This document shows, in pieces, positions 28,676-38,948 of a DNA stretch of 64,000 bases; position 1 is the stretch's first letter, and each line of letters starts with the position of its first letter. A program made the translations under genes and the position numbers. The notes below the pieces were generated by a model. The model did not search any database. It was given only the letters and a program-made list of their open reading frames with translations, and was not told the origin of the DNA. Source of the DNA: Pseudidiomarina terrestris. Its GTDB lineage: Bacteria > Pseudomonadota > Gammaproteobacteria > Enterobacterales > Alteromonadaceae. Location: contig NZ_JAGGJF010000003.1 of the NCBI RefSeq assembly GCF_030466405.1, forward strand, positions 124,001 to 188,000, read 5' to 3'.

Positions 28676-31600
28676 TAAAAACGGTAAAGCAATCCTGTCG
28701 TTTTAACCCTGTTATTCAAGACTACAGAATGAGCCAGGGCATAGAAAACCTTGCAGATTTAATTACTGATGAGGGAGATGGTCAGGAGTTCTTTTCACGA
28801 AATTACGTGACTCACGGTATGGAGCAGCTTTTTAGAGAGGGTATGCTTCGCCTTTCTGGTAAGTCTGATCAAGCCGTGTTTGAACTGAACCAAGCGATGG
28901 GTGGCGGTAAAACGCACATGATGATCGCGCTTGGATTGCTAGCTAAACACGCACATTTGCGTCCTAACGTGCTTTCTGAGGATATAAACGGCCGGCTCGA
29001 CTTTGGCAACGCGCGAATCGCGGCGTTCAACGGTCGTAATTTTCCAGATAACTATATTTGGGGGGACATAGCCACTCAACTTGGTGCTGGAGAAAAAATA
29101 AAAGACCACTGGGTAAACGGACCAAAAGCAGTTGATCAGAAGAAATGGAAGGAAATCATCGGTGACGAGCCGACGTTAATTATGATCGACGAATTGCCTC
29201 CATATCTTGATAACGCTACTACGCAGCAACTGGGGTCTGGAACGTTGGCAAATATGGTTGTTTACAGCCTAAGTTCATTGATGAGCGCTGCCTTAGAACT
29301 TCCTAAATGCTGTATCGTTATTGCGAACCTTTCAGGAAGTTATGGGGCACAGACGAAAGCTCTGAAAGAAGCAATTTCCAATCTTCAGCAGGAAACGCGA
29401 CGTCAAGCAATGACGATAACACCGGTACAGTTATCTGGTAACGAAATATACCAAATACTGAAAAAGCGCTTAATCGATGAACTTCCTGATGAGCAAACAA
29501 TAAATGACATTGCTGAGGAATATGCTCAGCAGATAAAGAAAGCCGAAGATGGTGGCTACATCATTGCATCAAGTATTGAGCAAATAACCGAACAGGTTAG
29601 AGAAACGTACCCATTTCACCCATCATTTAAGCATCTAGTTGCGTTATTCAAAGAAAATGAAGGTTTTCGACAAACTCGAGGGCTAATGCAATTTACTGCG
29701 CGCCTTCTAAAGAGTGTTGAGCAACGAGATGCCGATGATGTGTTTCTTATTGGCGCGCAACACCTGGATCTTAATGATGAACAAGTGAAAGATGAGATTG
29801 AAAGAATTTCTCCACGTCTCGTACCTGCTATAACCAGAGATATTGCAGATAAAGGTGATGCAATCGCAGAGAATATCGACTCCGAGTTGGGAGCCGATTC
29901 AGCACGCCAACTAATGACGTTATTGCTCACGTCATCATTATCCCGAGCTGTAGGTGGTCGAATTGGTTTATCCGAGAGTGAAATCATTGAATTTTTGGCG
30001 GCTCCGCAGCGCAAGGCAGACGAGTTTTTAACGGCACTGCAAAAACTTAAGGAACAAGCTTGGTACCTTCATCGTGAAGATGAACGCTATTTCGTTAAAG
30101 AAACGGAAAACCTTTCTCGCCAAATTGAGAGAAATGCTCGAGAGATTCCGCAACCAAAAATCGATAGTGCGCTTATCAACAGATTATCTGGAATTCTTCA
30201 ACCTACGCGTAAAAACGCTTATCAAGATGTTCAGGTTCTCCCAAGACTTGATGATTTGAAGTTAAGTGGGCCGAGGGTACTTATTGTTGTGAAACCTGAT
30301 GGTAAAGTCCCTCCTAATGAACTTCAAAATTTCTTTGAATTTCAATTAGAAAAAAACAACTTCCTCGTTCTGACTGGGCAGGACAGTACATTTGCTGATG
30401 CTGTTGAGGACAGATTGAGAGAATTATACGCAATAGAGCAAATAGAGCGACGGTTGAAGCCTGGCGACACATTATTTGAAGAAGCTCGCGATCGAAGGGA
30501 AGAGGCTGAGGGACGCTTCATAAAAGCATTGTCTGCTGCTTACAACACCTTGTTGTTCCCAGGAGTAGAAGAAATGGACGGCTCTGATCGTTTATTAAAA
30601 GTTACCATTGATAATGGGCTAAGAGTCGGAGATGGTGATCAATCCGCAGAAGCCCAAATTGAAGCTTTACTGAGTAGTCCGAGAGCGAATTATAAACTGG
30701 TGCTGGATTTAAAAAACGACTTTACGACATACTTTGCAATGGCTGAGGCTGAACTATGGGCCGGCGGGGCTGGTAACAGAAGAATGCCATGGAAAGACGT
30801 GGTAAGCCGAGCTAAAACAAACCCTGGCTGGCCGTGGATGCCTGGTAGCAGCGGAATGGACACGCTTCGAGCGGAGGCAATGAAGCAGGACCGTTGGAGA
30901 ATGGGTGAAGACGGGTACATTGAAAAAGGGCCATTCCCAAAAGAGAAGACGACAGTTAACGTCTCTTTGATGCAAGTTAAGCCTGAAACGGGTGAAGCTA
31001 TAATAAGTCTGACCCCTCGGAACGCCGGTGAGAGTCCAGTAGTTTATTACTCGACCTCGCAAAACGTCTCAACCGCAGATAAGAAAGTTGAAGAACTTGA
31101 AAACTTCGTTACGACAGAGGGAACCCTTTATTTTTATGTAGTTGATCCTTCGGGCAAATTTGAGCCAGGCCAGCCAACACGCTGGACAGCTGAATTGAAG
31201 ATAAGACATCAAGTCGAACCTCATGGTGACAAGCGAAAAGTTAGCTTGCAGTGCACCCCCAAGGGGGATATGTATTACACCCTAGATGGCTCCAATCCTA
31301 AAGACGGTATTAAGTACGAAGGAGCCTTTGAGATTGGTTCTGAAGCGGCACGGTTGTTGGTTTTCGCGAAGTCAGGAGAAGCGACAAAGACCGTAGATTT
31401 TCAGATTCCGAATAGTGGTGATAGAGAGGTTCAAATTGATGACGCGAAACCTGCACGTCTCTCGGCGGCCAAGCGAGTTTCTATGGACAACACGCAACAA
31501 GTGTTCGCCGTTATCAATAAATTTAAAGATCAACCCAAAATTCAGTTTAAAGGTGTCCGCATCGAAATCGGTGAGGGCGAGAATACAGTCGCTATTCGCT

Positions 31601-31797
31601 TTGGCGAACGTAAAATTACAGCAGCAATTATCGAGTCTACTGTGAACAGCTTGAGAGATGTTCTTGAGGAGCAAGATGCAAACGTTACAGTAGCAGTCAA
31701 AGACGGAGTCGAATTCGAAACCGGATTCGAAGCCAAAGAATTCGCTAAAACTCTGGGTTTAGAGTTACGACCTGGCGACATCATACAAGATGATTAA
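28672..31797 (+). CDS. DUF499-family AAA+ ATPase of a helicase-methylase-ATPase defence system
   Basis: A 1041-residue ATPase. Walker A is AMGGGKTHMM (about 76-84), typical of DUF499, and Walker B is LIMIDELPPY (about 169-178); an arginine-finger region and a long alpha-helical middle follow. The C-terminal third has a chitobiase-C-terminal-like beta repeat (CTPKGDMYYTLDGSNPKDG, near 865), which could bind DNA or a partner. DUF499 proteins are found with DUF3780, DUF1156 and PLD-helicase genes in defence islands, as here. The mechanism is not known from sequence; it probably powers sensing or remodelling of foreign DNA. Confidence 0.85.
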   Translation: MIKTVKQSCRFNPVIQDYRMSQGIENLADLITDEGDGQEFFSRNYVTHGMEQLFREGMLRLSGKSDQAVFELNQAMGGGKTHMMIALGLLAKHAHLRPNVLSEDINGRLDFGNARIAAFNGRNFPDNYIWGDIATQLGAGEKIKDHWVNGPKAVDQKKWKEIIGDEPTLIMIDELPPYLDNATTQQLGSGTLANMVVYSLSSLMSAALELPKCCIVIANLSGSYGAQTKALKEAISNLQQETRRQAMTITPVQLSGNEIYQILKKRLIDELPDEQTINDIAEEYAQQIKKAEDGGYIIASSIEQITEQVRETYPFHPSFKHLVALFKENEGFRQTRGLMQFTARLLKSVEQRDADDVFLIGAQHLDLNDEQVKDEIERISPRLVPAITRDIADKGDAIAENIDSELGADSARQLMTLLLTSSLSRAVGGRIGLSESEIIEFLAAPQRKADEFLTALQKLKEQAWYLHREDERYFVKETENLSRQIERNAREIPQPKIDSALINRLSGILQPTRKNAYQDVQVLPRLDDLKLSGPRVLIVVKPDGKVPPNELQNFFEFQLEKNNFLVLTGQDSTFADAVEDRLRELYAIEQIERRLKPGDTLFEEARDRREEAEGRFIKALSAAYNTLLFPGVEEMDGSDRLLKVTIDNGLRVGDGDQSAEAQIEALLSSPRANYKLVLDLKNDFTTYFAMAEAELWAGGAGNRRMPWKDVVSRAKTNPGWPWMPGSSGMDTLRAEAMKQDRWRMGEDGYIEKGPFPKEKTTVNVSLMQVKPETGEAIISLTPRNAGESPVVYYSTSQNVSTADKKVEELENFVTTEGTLYFYVVDPSGKFEPGQPTRWTAELKIRHQVEPHGDKRKVSLQCTPKGDMYYTLDGSNPKDGIKYEGAFEIGSEAARLLVFAKSGEATKTVDFQIPNSGDREVQIDDAKPARLSAAKRVSMDNTQQVFAVINKFKDQPKIQFKGVRIEIGEGENTVAIRFGERKITAAIIESTVNSLRDVLEEQDANVTVAVKDGVEFETGFEAKEFAKTLGLELRPGDIIQDD

Positions 31798-31815
31798 CCC
31801 TATAAAGGGATTAAA

Positions 31816-32886
31816 ATGAGAAGCGGTAATAAAGCAAGTGCAGGTGTGACAGTGCGTATCGGTACACTAGGATTCGGTGTGCCAACTACAAGCGATCCAC
31901 ATCACTTCAAAGTAGTTATTCCAAAAGCAAACTCTGGAAAAGTCCTCATCAGTGAACATCTTGGCTTACAGGCCCAAAGTGACGAGGTTGCGGTAATAGA
32001 GCGTGTGCTTTTAGAACGTTCACGTTGGACAGCAATTCGTGCTGAAGTGCAGCGAGCATTTAACACTCGATTGAAGGGAAATGGATTACCATCTAGCACT
32101 TGGAAGGTTGGAGAGAACCCTGTTGATCGATTGCTCGGTAAAGAACTTTGCGTTTTAGCTTGGGCAATTGAAACCATGGATGTTGAGAATATTCCAGTTG
32201 CTATCCGAAATTGGCTAGCACTGCGTCAAGAAGAGCGTTGGTGGTTATTTGGAATGACGGCTAAAACTTCGGGAGGGGCAGAAGACCGTGATGTGGGGTG
32301 GCGAATCGCATTGCGTCATGCCCTGGGTGATATTGTTCAGACAGACCAGCTTGAGAGTGAAAGCAGTAAGCTCCCAAGTGAGCTAGAGAAACTACCCAAA
32401 CCACACTCGAACGCAGAAGCACAACCGGTTGATGAGAAGCAATTACCGCTCAGCGAAACTAGCGATGAAGATTCACAAAGAGAAAGTCACCCTGATGCAC
32501 CGGTACTCGATGAGTCAAATAACGATCAATCACAAACAGAAGAAACTTTGTTTTTATTTGAAGCGAAGAAAGCGAAGGCAGTTGGGCTTCCTGTCGGTGA
32601 GATGAGTAACCCCGAATTTCTTGTAAAAAAAGGCTCTACAGCAAATATTGCACAAGCCAAATCATTGCGTCCAGCGATTAGAGAGCTCCGTCAAAAACTA
32701 TTGGAGGAGGGAACTCTTGAAAAGCAAGGAGAGGTTTATTCTTTTATTCACGAACATTTATTTAAAAGTCCTAGTGCTGCAGCATGTGTAATTGCTGGTA
32801 ACCCAAGGAGTGGTATGGATGCATGGCGAGATATGCAAGGGCGTAGTCTCAAAGAGTTAGGTTACGGTAAAAAGGTTAATGTGTAA
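31816..32886 (+). CDS. DUF3780-family defence protein
   Basis: 356 residues. The N-terminal domain has the family opening GFGVPTTSDPHHFKVVIPKA, then EVQRAFNTRLKG and the block WLALRQEERWWLFGMTAKTSGG. A Ser/Glu-rich linker (about 185-245) separates a C-terminal alpha domain (about 260-350). No catalytic motif is recognised. It lies 18 bp after the ATPase gene and always occurs in this gene set, so it is probably a structural or specificity subunit. Confidence 0.82.
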   Translation: MRSGNKASAGVTVRIGTLGFGVPTTSDPHHFKVVIPKANSGKVLISEHLGLQAQSDEVAVIERVLLERSRWTAIRAEVQRAFNTRLKGNGLPSSTWKVGENPVDRLLGKELCVLAWAIETMDVENIPVAIRNWLALRQEERWWLFGMTAKTSGGAEDRDVGWRIALRHALGDIVQTDQLESESSKLPSELEKLPKPHSNAEAQPVDEKQLPLSETSDEDSQRESHPDAPVLDESNNDQSQTEETLFLFEAKKAKAVGLPVGEMSNPEFLVKKGSTANIAQAKSLRPAIRELRQKLLEEGTLEKQGEVYSFIHEHLFKSPSAAACVIAGNPRSGMDAWRDMQGRSLKELGYGKKVNV

Positions 32887-32973
32887 GCCAGAAAGTATAG
32901 TTTCTCACGAAGTTAAAAGTGGTAGTGATAGAAGCGACTGCCTTACAGGGCACTTATTTGGAGCGAAGTTCTC

Positions 32974-35900
32974 ATGGAAAATTTGACCCCGTTTCGTTTA
33001 AAGGATGAGCCTGCTCTGATAGAAGCGGTTTTTCCGGCACAAAAAATATCATACGAAGCTCAAGCTGAGCGAAAAGCTGTTGCTGCACAGACTTTGACTG
33101 GCTTGGGTTCGTACTGGAAAGGGCGTAAACCACTGATTCTTGTGCGAGCAATAATTCTTGGCTCCCTTCTACCGCAAACAGATGATCGTAAAAAAGATCT
33201 CGAAATTTTTGAAATGCTAATGGGATTTGATAACGTTAGTTTAGCCAAAAGAGCTCTAATAAGTAATACAATTAGGCCGGCTCAGATTGCTCAAACAATA
33301 TCTCTATCAAACCCCTGGAAATATTTTTCTCATAATATTTCCAAAGAGGATCCGAAATATCCAGAAGTAAGAGATTCATGCCTTCCCATTAAGTCAGATA
33401 ATGTTGCGTTTAAGTTAAAATGGCAGCGAGGAATGGATGAAAGTGATAAGGTAAAAATTATTTCTCTTTATTTAGAGACTCTTTCGACTTATGAGGAAAA
33501 AGCCAGTTTATGCAAACGCCCAGAAGAAGTTAATCAAGAGTGGTTGAGCTCTCATATCTGGGACGGAGTTAATAACCATTTATCTTTTATTGGAGTTTCA
33601 GCAACCTCTATTAACTCATTGGTTGAACAGTTAGGAATACTTAGATTCGGACATAGACCTCAAGTCGGAGATGCTTTCTGTGGAGGGGGCTCAATTCCTT
33701 TCGAAGCGGCTAGAGTTGGCTGTCATGCATATGCATCGGATTTAAATCCCATAGCATGTATGCTGACTTGGGGTGCATTTAATATTGTTGGTGGGGAATT
33801 AACTGTCCGAGAAGAGATTGAGCAAGTACAACAAAATATAAACGAGAGGATTGATCAGAAAATTAAAGCGCTGGGCATTGAAAATAATGAAAATGGCGAT
33901 AGAGCAAAAGCCTATTTGTACTGCGTTGAAGTTACCTGTCCGGAGACAGGCTGGAAAGTCCCCTTATCTCCTAGTTGGGTTATCTCACCGAAGCAGAAAA
34001 CAATAGCAATACTTGAGCCTGATTATGAAACTAAAAGCTTTAAAATAATTGTTGAAAGTGGCGTTTCTAACCAAGCTCTTCGAGAAGCTGAAAAAGGAAC
34101 CGTTCAATCATCGAATATGGTTTTTTCTCTTGATGGAAAAACTTACCGTACGCCTATAAAAACTTTACGAGGGGATTACCGAACTCCCGAAGGGATATCA
34201 GCTAATAAACTTCGAAAGTGGGGTGTTTTGGATTTTAAGCCTCGTGAAGATGATATCTTTAGAGAGCGTTTATATGCGATACAATGGATCAAGAAAGAAT
34301 CTGTGAATTCACCAAGACAGTCATACTTCTTTACTGGAGTGAGTCCGGCTGATCTAGAGCTCGAAAAAGCTGTAGATGCACTAATCAAAGAAAACATAGA
34401 GAATTGGCAAGTAGCTGGACTTGTTTCAAATATGGAAATTGAAACGGGATACAATACCGAGCAACCGATCCGAGAGCGTGGCTGGACTCATTGGCATCAC
34501 CTGTATAATCCGAGGCAGCTTTTATTGATGGCGATGGCCAAAAAAGAATGGCTAAGCTCACCTTTTCCCCAGTTCGGAATGTTAAATATTGCAAAAATGG
34601 CTGACTTTAATGCTCGTTTGAGTCGGTGGAAGCCCAGTCAAGGCGGTGGGCTTGGTGGGCCGGTGGGTGTTTTCTCTAATCAAGCATTGAACACATTCTT
34701 TAACTATGCAACTCGCTCTTGGGCTGGGTATGGTGCGAGCTCTTTCAAGATAGCTGAACAGCCTCTAGGTTCGGACATCCAGCGAAAAGTATTTTCTGTT
34801 TCTGCAACTGAACCCAAGGCTACGTGCGACTTTTGGATCACGGATCCACCTTATGCTGATGCGGTCAATTATCATGAAATAACTGAATTTTTTATTGCTT
34901 GGTTAAGGAAAAATCCGCCGGCTCCCTTTGACGAATGGACATGGGATTCGAGACGTGCTCTGGCTATAAAGGGGAATGGCGATGAGTTTCGACGCAGTAT
35001 GTCAGAAGCTTATTCAGCTCTCAGAGCTAACATGCCAGACAACGGTATGCAATGCGTAATGTTTACTCATCAGGACACCCGAGTATGGTCGGACATGATA
35101 GGAATCTTTTGGTCCGCAGGGCTTCAAGTAATTGGGGCTTGGTATATAGCAACGGAAACAACTTCAGAGCTCAAGAAAGGCGGGTACGTTCAGGGCACAG
35201 TGATCCTGATGCTTCGTAAACGGCCGGAGTCGGAAAAGTCAGGTTTTAAACAACGTCTACTTCCAGCAGTTCGCGCAGAAGTAGAACAGCAAATTCGAAC
35301 GATGTTGAATTTGAATACTGAAATCGAATCGATGGTAGGCGAGTCTGTTTTTAATGACTCTGATCTTCAAATGGCAGGCTATGCCGCAGCACTCAAGGTC
35401 TTGACGTCATATACTCATATAGGCGGTGAGGATGTTCGGGGCTTTGCTTTGCGCCCACGCCAGAAAGGAGAAGTGACAGTTGTTGATGAGATTGTTCAAC
35501 AGGCAGCTGAAGCAGCAAATAGTTTGCTTGTTCCCGATGGGCTCCAGGCAGGAACATGGCAGAAATTATCAGGTATTCAGCGTTTTTATTTAAGGATGAT
35601 GGACATAGAAACAACCGGGGCATCTAAATTAGACAACTATCAGAACTTTGCTAAAGCTTTCCGTGTTGAGGATTATACCCGAGTTATGAGTAGCCTGGTT
35701 GCAAATAAAGCAAAGCTTAAAGAAATTTCCGAATTCTCGTCTCGTGATTTAGCGGATTCAACAGAGATCGGAGCGACGTGGTTGGGTTCAATTATAATTG
35801 CAATTCAACAGTTGCAAGCAGATGTTGAGCCTCAAGTTGCAATAATCCAGTTGAGAAATGATTTGCCCGATTTTCTTGAGGCTCGCCCGGTGCTGCTCGA

Positions 35901-36003
35901 TATTTTGCAATTTATTGAACGCAAAGCGCCGGAGCAAAAAACGCGCGATGCAGCTGAAGTTCTGGGGTCGCGATTCAAGAATATGAGAGCCATCGGTGAT
36001 TAA
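32974..36003 (+). CDS. DUF1156-type DNA methyltransferase (amino-methylating)
   Basis: A 1009-residue SAM-dependent DNA methylase. The N-terminal DUF1156 part has YWKGRKPLILVRAIILGSLLP (near 48-70). The SAM-binding motif is GDAFCGGGSIPFEA (about 231-244) and the catalytic motif is DPPY (about 625) in ITDPPYADAVNYHEI, so it should methylate adenine N6 or cytosine N4. It presumably marks host DNA so that the helicase/ATPase act only on unmodified invaders. Start ATG 32,974 has TTTGGAG upstream; the 87-bp gap before it is the largest in the operon. Confidence 0.87.
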   Translation: MENLTPFRLKDEPALIEAVFPAQKISYEAQAERKAVAAQTLTGLGSYWKGRKPLILVRAIILGSLLPQTDDRKKDLEIFEMLMGFDNVSLAKRALISNTIRPAQIAQTISLSNPWKYFSHNISKEDPKYPEVRDSCLPIKSDNVAFKLKWQRGMDESDKVKIISLYLETLSTYEEKASLCKRPEEVNQEWLSSHIWDGVNNHLSFIGVSATSINSLVEQLGILRFGHRPQVGDAFCGGGSIPFEAARVGCHAYASDLNPIACMLTWGAFNIVGGELTVREEIEQVQQNINERIDQKIKALGIENNENGDRAKAYLYCVEVTCPETGWKVPLSPSWVISPKQKTIAILEPDYETKSFKIIVESGVSNQALREAEKGTVQSSNMVFSLDGKTYRTPIKTLRGDYRTPEGISANKLRKWGVLDFKPREDDIFRERLYAIQWIKKESVNSPRQSYFFTGVSPADLELEKAVDALIKENIENWQVAGLVSNMEIETGYNTEQPIRERGWTHWHHLYNPRQLLLMAMAKKEWLSSPFPQFGMLNIAKMADFNARLSRWKPSQGGGLGGPVGVFSNQALNTFFNYATRSWAGYGASSFKIAEQPLGSDIQRKVFSVSATEPKATCDFWITDPPYADAVNYHEITEFFIAWLRKNPPAPFDEWTWDSRRALAIKGNGDEFRRSMSEAYSALRANMPDNGMQCVMFTHQDTRVWSDMIGIFWSAGLQVIGAWYIATETTSELKKGGYVQGTVILMLRKRPESEKSGFKQRLLPAVRAEVEQQIRTMLNLNTEIESMVGESVFNDSDLQMAGYAAALKVLTSYTHIGGEDVRGFALRPRQKGEVTVVDEIVQQAAEAANSLLVPDGLQAGTWQKLSGIQRFYLRMMDIETTGASKLDNYQNFAKAFRVEDYTRVMSSLVANKAKLKEISEFSSRDLADSTEIGATWLGSIIIAIQQLQADVEPQVAIIQLRNDLPDFLEARPVLLDILQFIERKAPEQKTRDAAEVLGSRFKNMRAIGD

Positions 36004-36036
36004 ATATCGCCTAGCAACGGAGTTGCGTAATTAATT

Positions 36037-38787
36037 ATGACTATCAGACGCTTTTCATCACGAACGCACCGATTAGACTCAACATTTTTGCTCGAGCAGT
36101 TGAAAGGTGCGCGAAGCTACAAACGAATTGCGGGTTACTTTACAAGTTCGCTATTTGAAGTTGCTAATGAGCTCATTGAATCAATTCCTGATGTGAAGAT
36201 TGTCTGTAATGTAGATATCCATCCTGATGATTTGAAAGTCGCTCAGTTACGAGAGGCGAAAATGATTGGGCGCTGGAACGAAAGAGATGTAGAGGCCGAA
36301 AGCCTATTAAATCGCGAACGATATCGGCGTTTAGATAGTTTCCTCGCAAAACACGGCCAGGTTATTCGTGTTGCGCCGGATAGTGTGTGCGGTTTTCTTC
36401 ATGGTAAAGCGGGCGTAATTGAGTTAGCTAGCGGTAAAAAAATTGGCTTTATGGGGTCAATGAATGAAACCAGCAGTGGCTGGCAGCGACACTATGAAAT
36501 TCTTTGGGAGGATGAATCTCCGGAAGGCGTAGCTTGGATCGAGGAGGAATTTGAATTCTTATGGAATGCGGCTAAGCCCATGCCACAAGCCGTTATCAAA
36601 GAAGTGAAGCGCCGAGGACACCGACATGAAGTTTCATTTGATGATATTGAGGACGAGGAAGATTTAGCTCCAGCGGCGCTGATTGAGTCACCGCTATATC
36701 GGCAAGGTTTTTCTCTTCAACCATGGCAACAAGGTTTCGTTACTGAGTGTATCCGTCACTATAAAAATAACGGAATTGTTAGACTTCTAATTGCGGACGA
36801 GGTTGGCTTAGGAAAGACACTTTCGATGGCAACAGCTGCTTTGTCACTTTGTTTATTGAGTGATAAAGAGAGTAAGAAAAGAAAACCGGTCATTATTTTT
36901 GCACCCGCTACGCTATGTGAGCAATGGCAAACAGAGATGATCGACAAGCTGGGTATTCCATGCGCTCGCTGGCACACTCAGAAGAAAGCGTGGATAGATC
37001 CAGATGAACGGATCATCTCGCCTCAGGGACAAGAACATATTGCAAAGTGTCCGCTCCGTGTCGGCATAGTATCAACGGGTTTAATGCTTCGAGACTCTCT
37101 TGAGAAGCAGTATTTACTCGGCTTACGTTACGGTGTCGCAATTTTAGACGAGGCCCATAAAGCACGAAGTCGACAAGGTTTTGGTAAAGACGCTGGGACC
37201 TTTAATGAGTTACTCTCATTTATGCGTGAAATTGCCGCTCGCTCCGAACATGTAATTTTAGGAACGGCGACCCCAATCCAAACTCGACCAGAAGATCTCT
37301 GGGATTTGATGGGAATTCTTCATCAGGGAGATGGTCGTTTTGTTCTTGGTAATGAGTTATCCAAATGGCATCGACCAAAAGACGTACTTCCTATTTTATC
37401 GGGCATTGAAAGAGTTACAGAGCCGAGTTTCGCATGGGAGTTATTACGCTCTCCTCTACCGGTCGTAAATTCCACAAACGATCCAAATGCCCGGCGTTTA
37501 TTTAGTGCCATAAGACAGGATCTTGGTTTAGCCGATCGGAATGATAAATGGGATATCCGCAATTCTCTATCAGACTGTTCAGATGACACGCTGGACTATC
37601 TCGAAGATGAGCTTCACCGTGATATTGCTGGGGCAAGCTTTTTTCAGCGAGAAAATCCATTTATACGCCACATTGTTCTGCGTAAACGCACCACATTAGA
37701 GGATGCGGGACTTTTAGCTGCAATCGCGGTTGATGTTCATCCGAATCCTGAATTTGCTAAAGAGCTTCACCGCTTTAACAGTCTTTTTGAAGGCAAAGCG
37801 CTCCGCACAACAGAAAACTTCCGACAAGCATATTCGGAAGCACAAAGCTTTAGCAAGGCCCTTTCAAACACTGGCAAAGGCGGCGGGTTCATGAAGAACC
37901 TGATGGAGCAAAGAATTTGTTCTAGTATTGCCGCTGGTCTCAATACTGCTCGAATGTTACTAGAGGGTAGAACGATAGAGGAAGAAAACGATGATGGAAT
38001 TATTGAGCTAAAAGCATCGAGTCCTGAAGAAATAGCTGTACTCGAAAGAATGATAGAACGCCTTGAAAATATTGAAGAAGATCCAAAGCTCAATGCTGTT
38101 ATCCATTATCTTGAAAAAGAGAATTGGCTTAAACATGGTGTGATCATATTCAGTCAGTACTACGATACAGCGAAGTGGGTAGCCGACTCTTTGGCAAGTC
38201 GATACAAAGATCGGGCAGTTGGTTTGTATGCTGGTGCTGGCAGAAGTCGCCTATATCAAAATGGTGATAGTGTTTCGATTGAAAGGGAAACATTGAAAAA
38301 AATGGTTGCCGAGCACCAATTAGAAATTATGGTTGCAACCGATGCTGCTTGTGAAGGCTTGAACTTACAAACTCTCGGAACCTTGATAAACATAGATCTT
38401 CCCTGGAACCCTACTCGTTTAGAACAGCGAATTGGTCGCATCAAAAGGTTTGGGCAAGTTCGCGAAAAAGTTGACATGTTGAATCTTGTGAACGAACAGA
38501 CTGTCGATGAGAAAGTGTACGATAAGCTCTCTGAGCGCATGCAAGACCGCTATAACTTGTTCGGCTCTCTGCCAGACACTATTAGAGATGAATGGATAGA
38601 AGATATTGAGCACATGGGCGAGAAAATGGACGAGTACATTAACGCTCAAAAGCAGGCTAATGGCTTTGATCTGCGTTACACAGAGACAATGGCTCCTTCT
38701 GAAAAAGACTGGCGAGATTGCGCAAATGTGCTCTCTAGAAGAGACTTTACCGAGTTAATGATGACCGGTTGGAGTGGTGGTGAATAG
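36037..38787 (+). CDS. Superfamily 2 helicase with N-terminal phospholipase D-like domain
   Basis: A 916-residue SNF2/RapA-like helicase. The N-terminal PLD-like domain has one HxK site (HGKAGVIEL, about 122) and GSMNETSSGW (about 139), which in relatives is a nuclease. Helicase motif I is ADEVGLGKT (about 253), motif II DEAH (about 370), motif III GTATP, and motifs V-VI ATDAACEGLNLQT and QRIGRIKRFGQ (about 796). Last gene of the defence operon, 33 bp after the methylase. Likely the effector that tracks along and cuts or unwinds unmodified DNA. Confidence 0.88.
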   Translation: MTIRRFSSRTHRLDSTFLLEQLKGARSYKRIAGYFTSSLFEVANELIESIPDVKIVCNVDIHPDDLKVAQLREAKMIGRWNERDVEAESLLNRERYRRLDSFLAKHGQVIRVAPDSVCGFLHGKAGVIELASGKKIGFMGSMNETSSGWQRHYEILWEDESPEGVAWIEEEFEFLWNAAKPMPQAVIKEVKRRGHRHEVSFDDIEDEEDLAPAALIESPLYRQGFSLQPWQQGFVTECIRHYKNNGIVRLLIADEVGLGKTLSMATAALSLCLLSDKESKKRKPVIIFAPATLCEQWQTEMIDKLGIPCARWHTQKKAWIDPDERIISPQGQEHIAKCPLRVGIVSTGLMLRDSLEKQYLLGLRYGVAILDEAHKARSRQGFGKDAGTFNELLSFMREIAARSEHVILGTATPIQTRPEDLWDLMGILHQGDGRFVLGNELSKWHRPKDVLPILSGIERVTEPSFAWELLRSPLPVVNSTNDPNARRLFSAIRQDLGLADRNDKWDIRNSLSDCSDDTLDYLEDELHRDIAGASFFQRENPFIRHIVLRKRTTLEDAGLLAAIAVDVHPNPEFAKELHRFNSLFEGKALRTTENFRQAYSEAQSFSKALSNTGKGGGFMKNLMEQRICSSIAAGLNTARMLLEGRTIEEENDDGIIELKASSPEEIAVLERMIERLENIEEDPKLNAVIHYLEKENWLKHGVIIFSQYYDTAKWVADSLASRYKDRAVGLYAGAGRSRLYQNGDSVSIERETLKKMVAEHQLEIMVATDAACEGLNLQTLGTLINIDLPWNPTRLEQRIGRIKRFGQVREKVDMLNLVNEQTVDEKVYDKLSERMQDRYNLFGSLPDTIRDEWIEDIEHMGEKMDEYINAQKQANGFDLRYTETMAPSEKDWRDCANVLSRRDFTELMMTGWSGGE

Positions 38788-38948
38788 TGAATTGAAACAA
38801 TGTGTTTTTTATAGCACTAACTCCAGACTTTTCAGCCCCGTCGGCATCACCATTAAAGAATAATGATGTTGAGTCTCAAGCAGAGCTACTAGCGATTAGC
38901 TATTTAACTTGAAATCTTTTAACTTATAAGTAAAATGAGCTACCCTTA

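Noticed and set aside
28672-38787. Assignment to DISARM
   Set aside because: A helicase, methylase and PLD domain are present, but DrmA/DrmB (DUF1998) are not; the DUF499-DUF3780-DUF1156 set is distinct.
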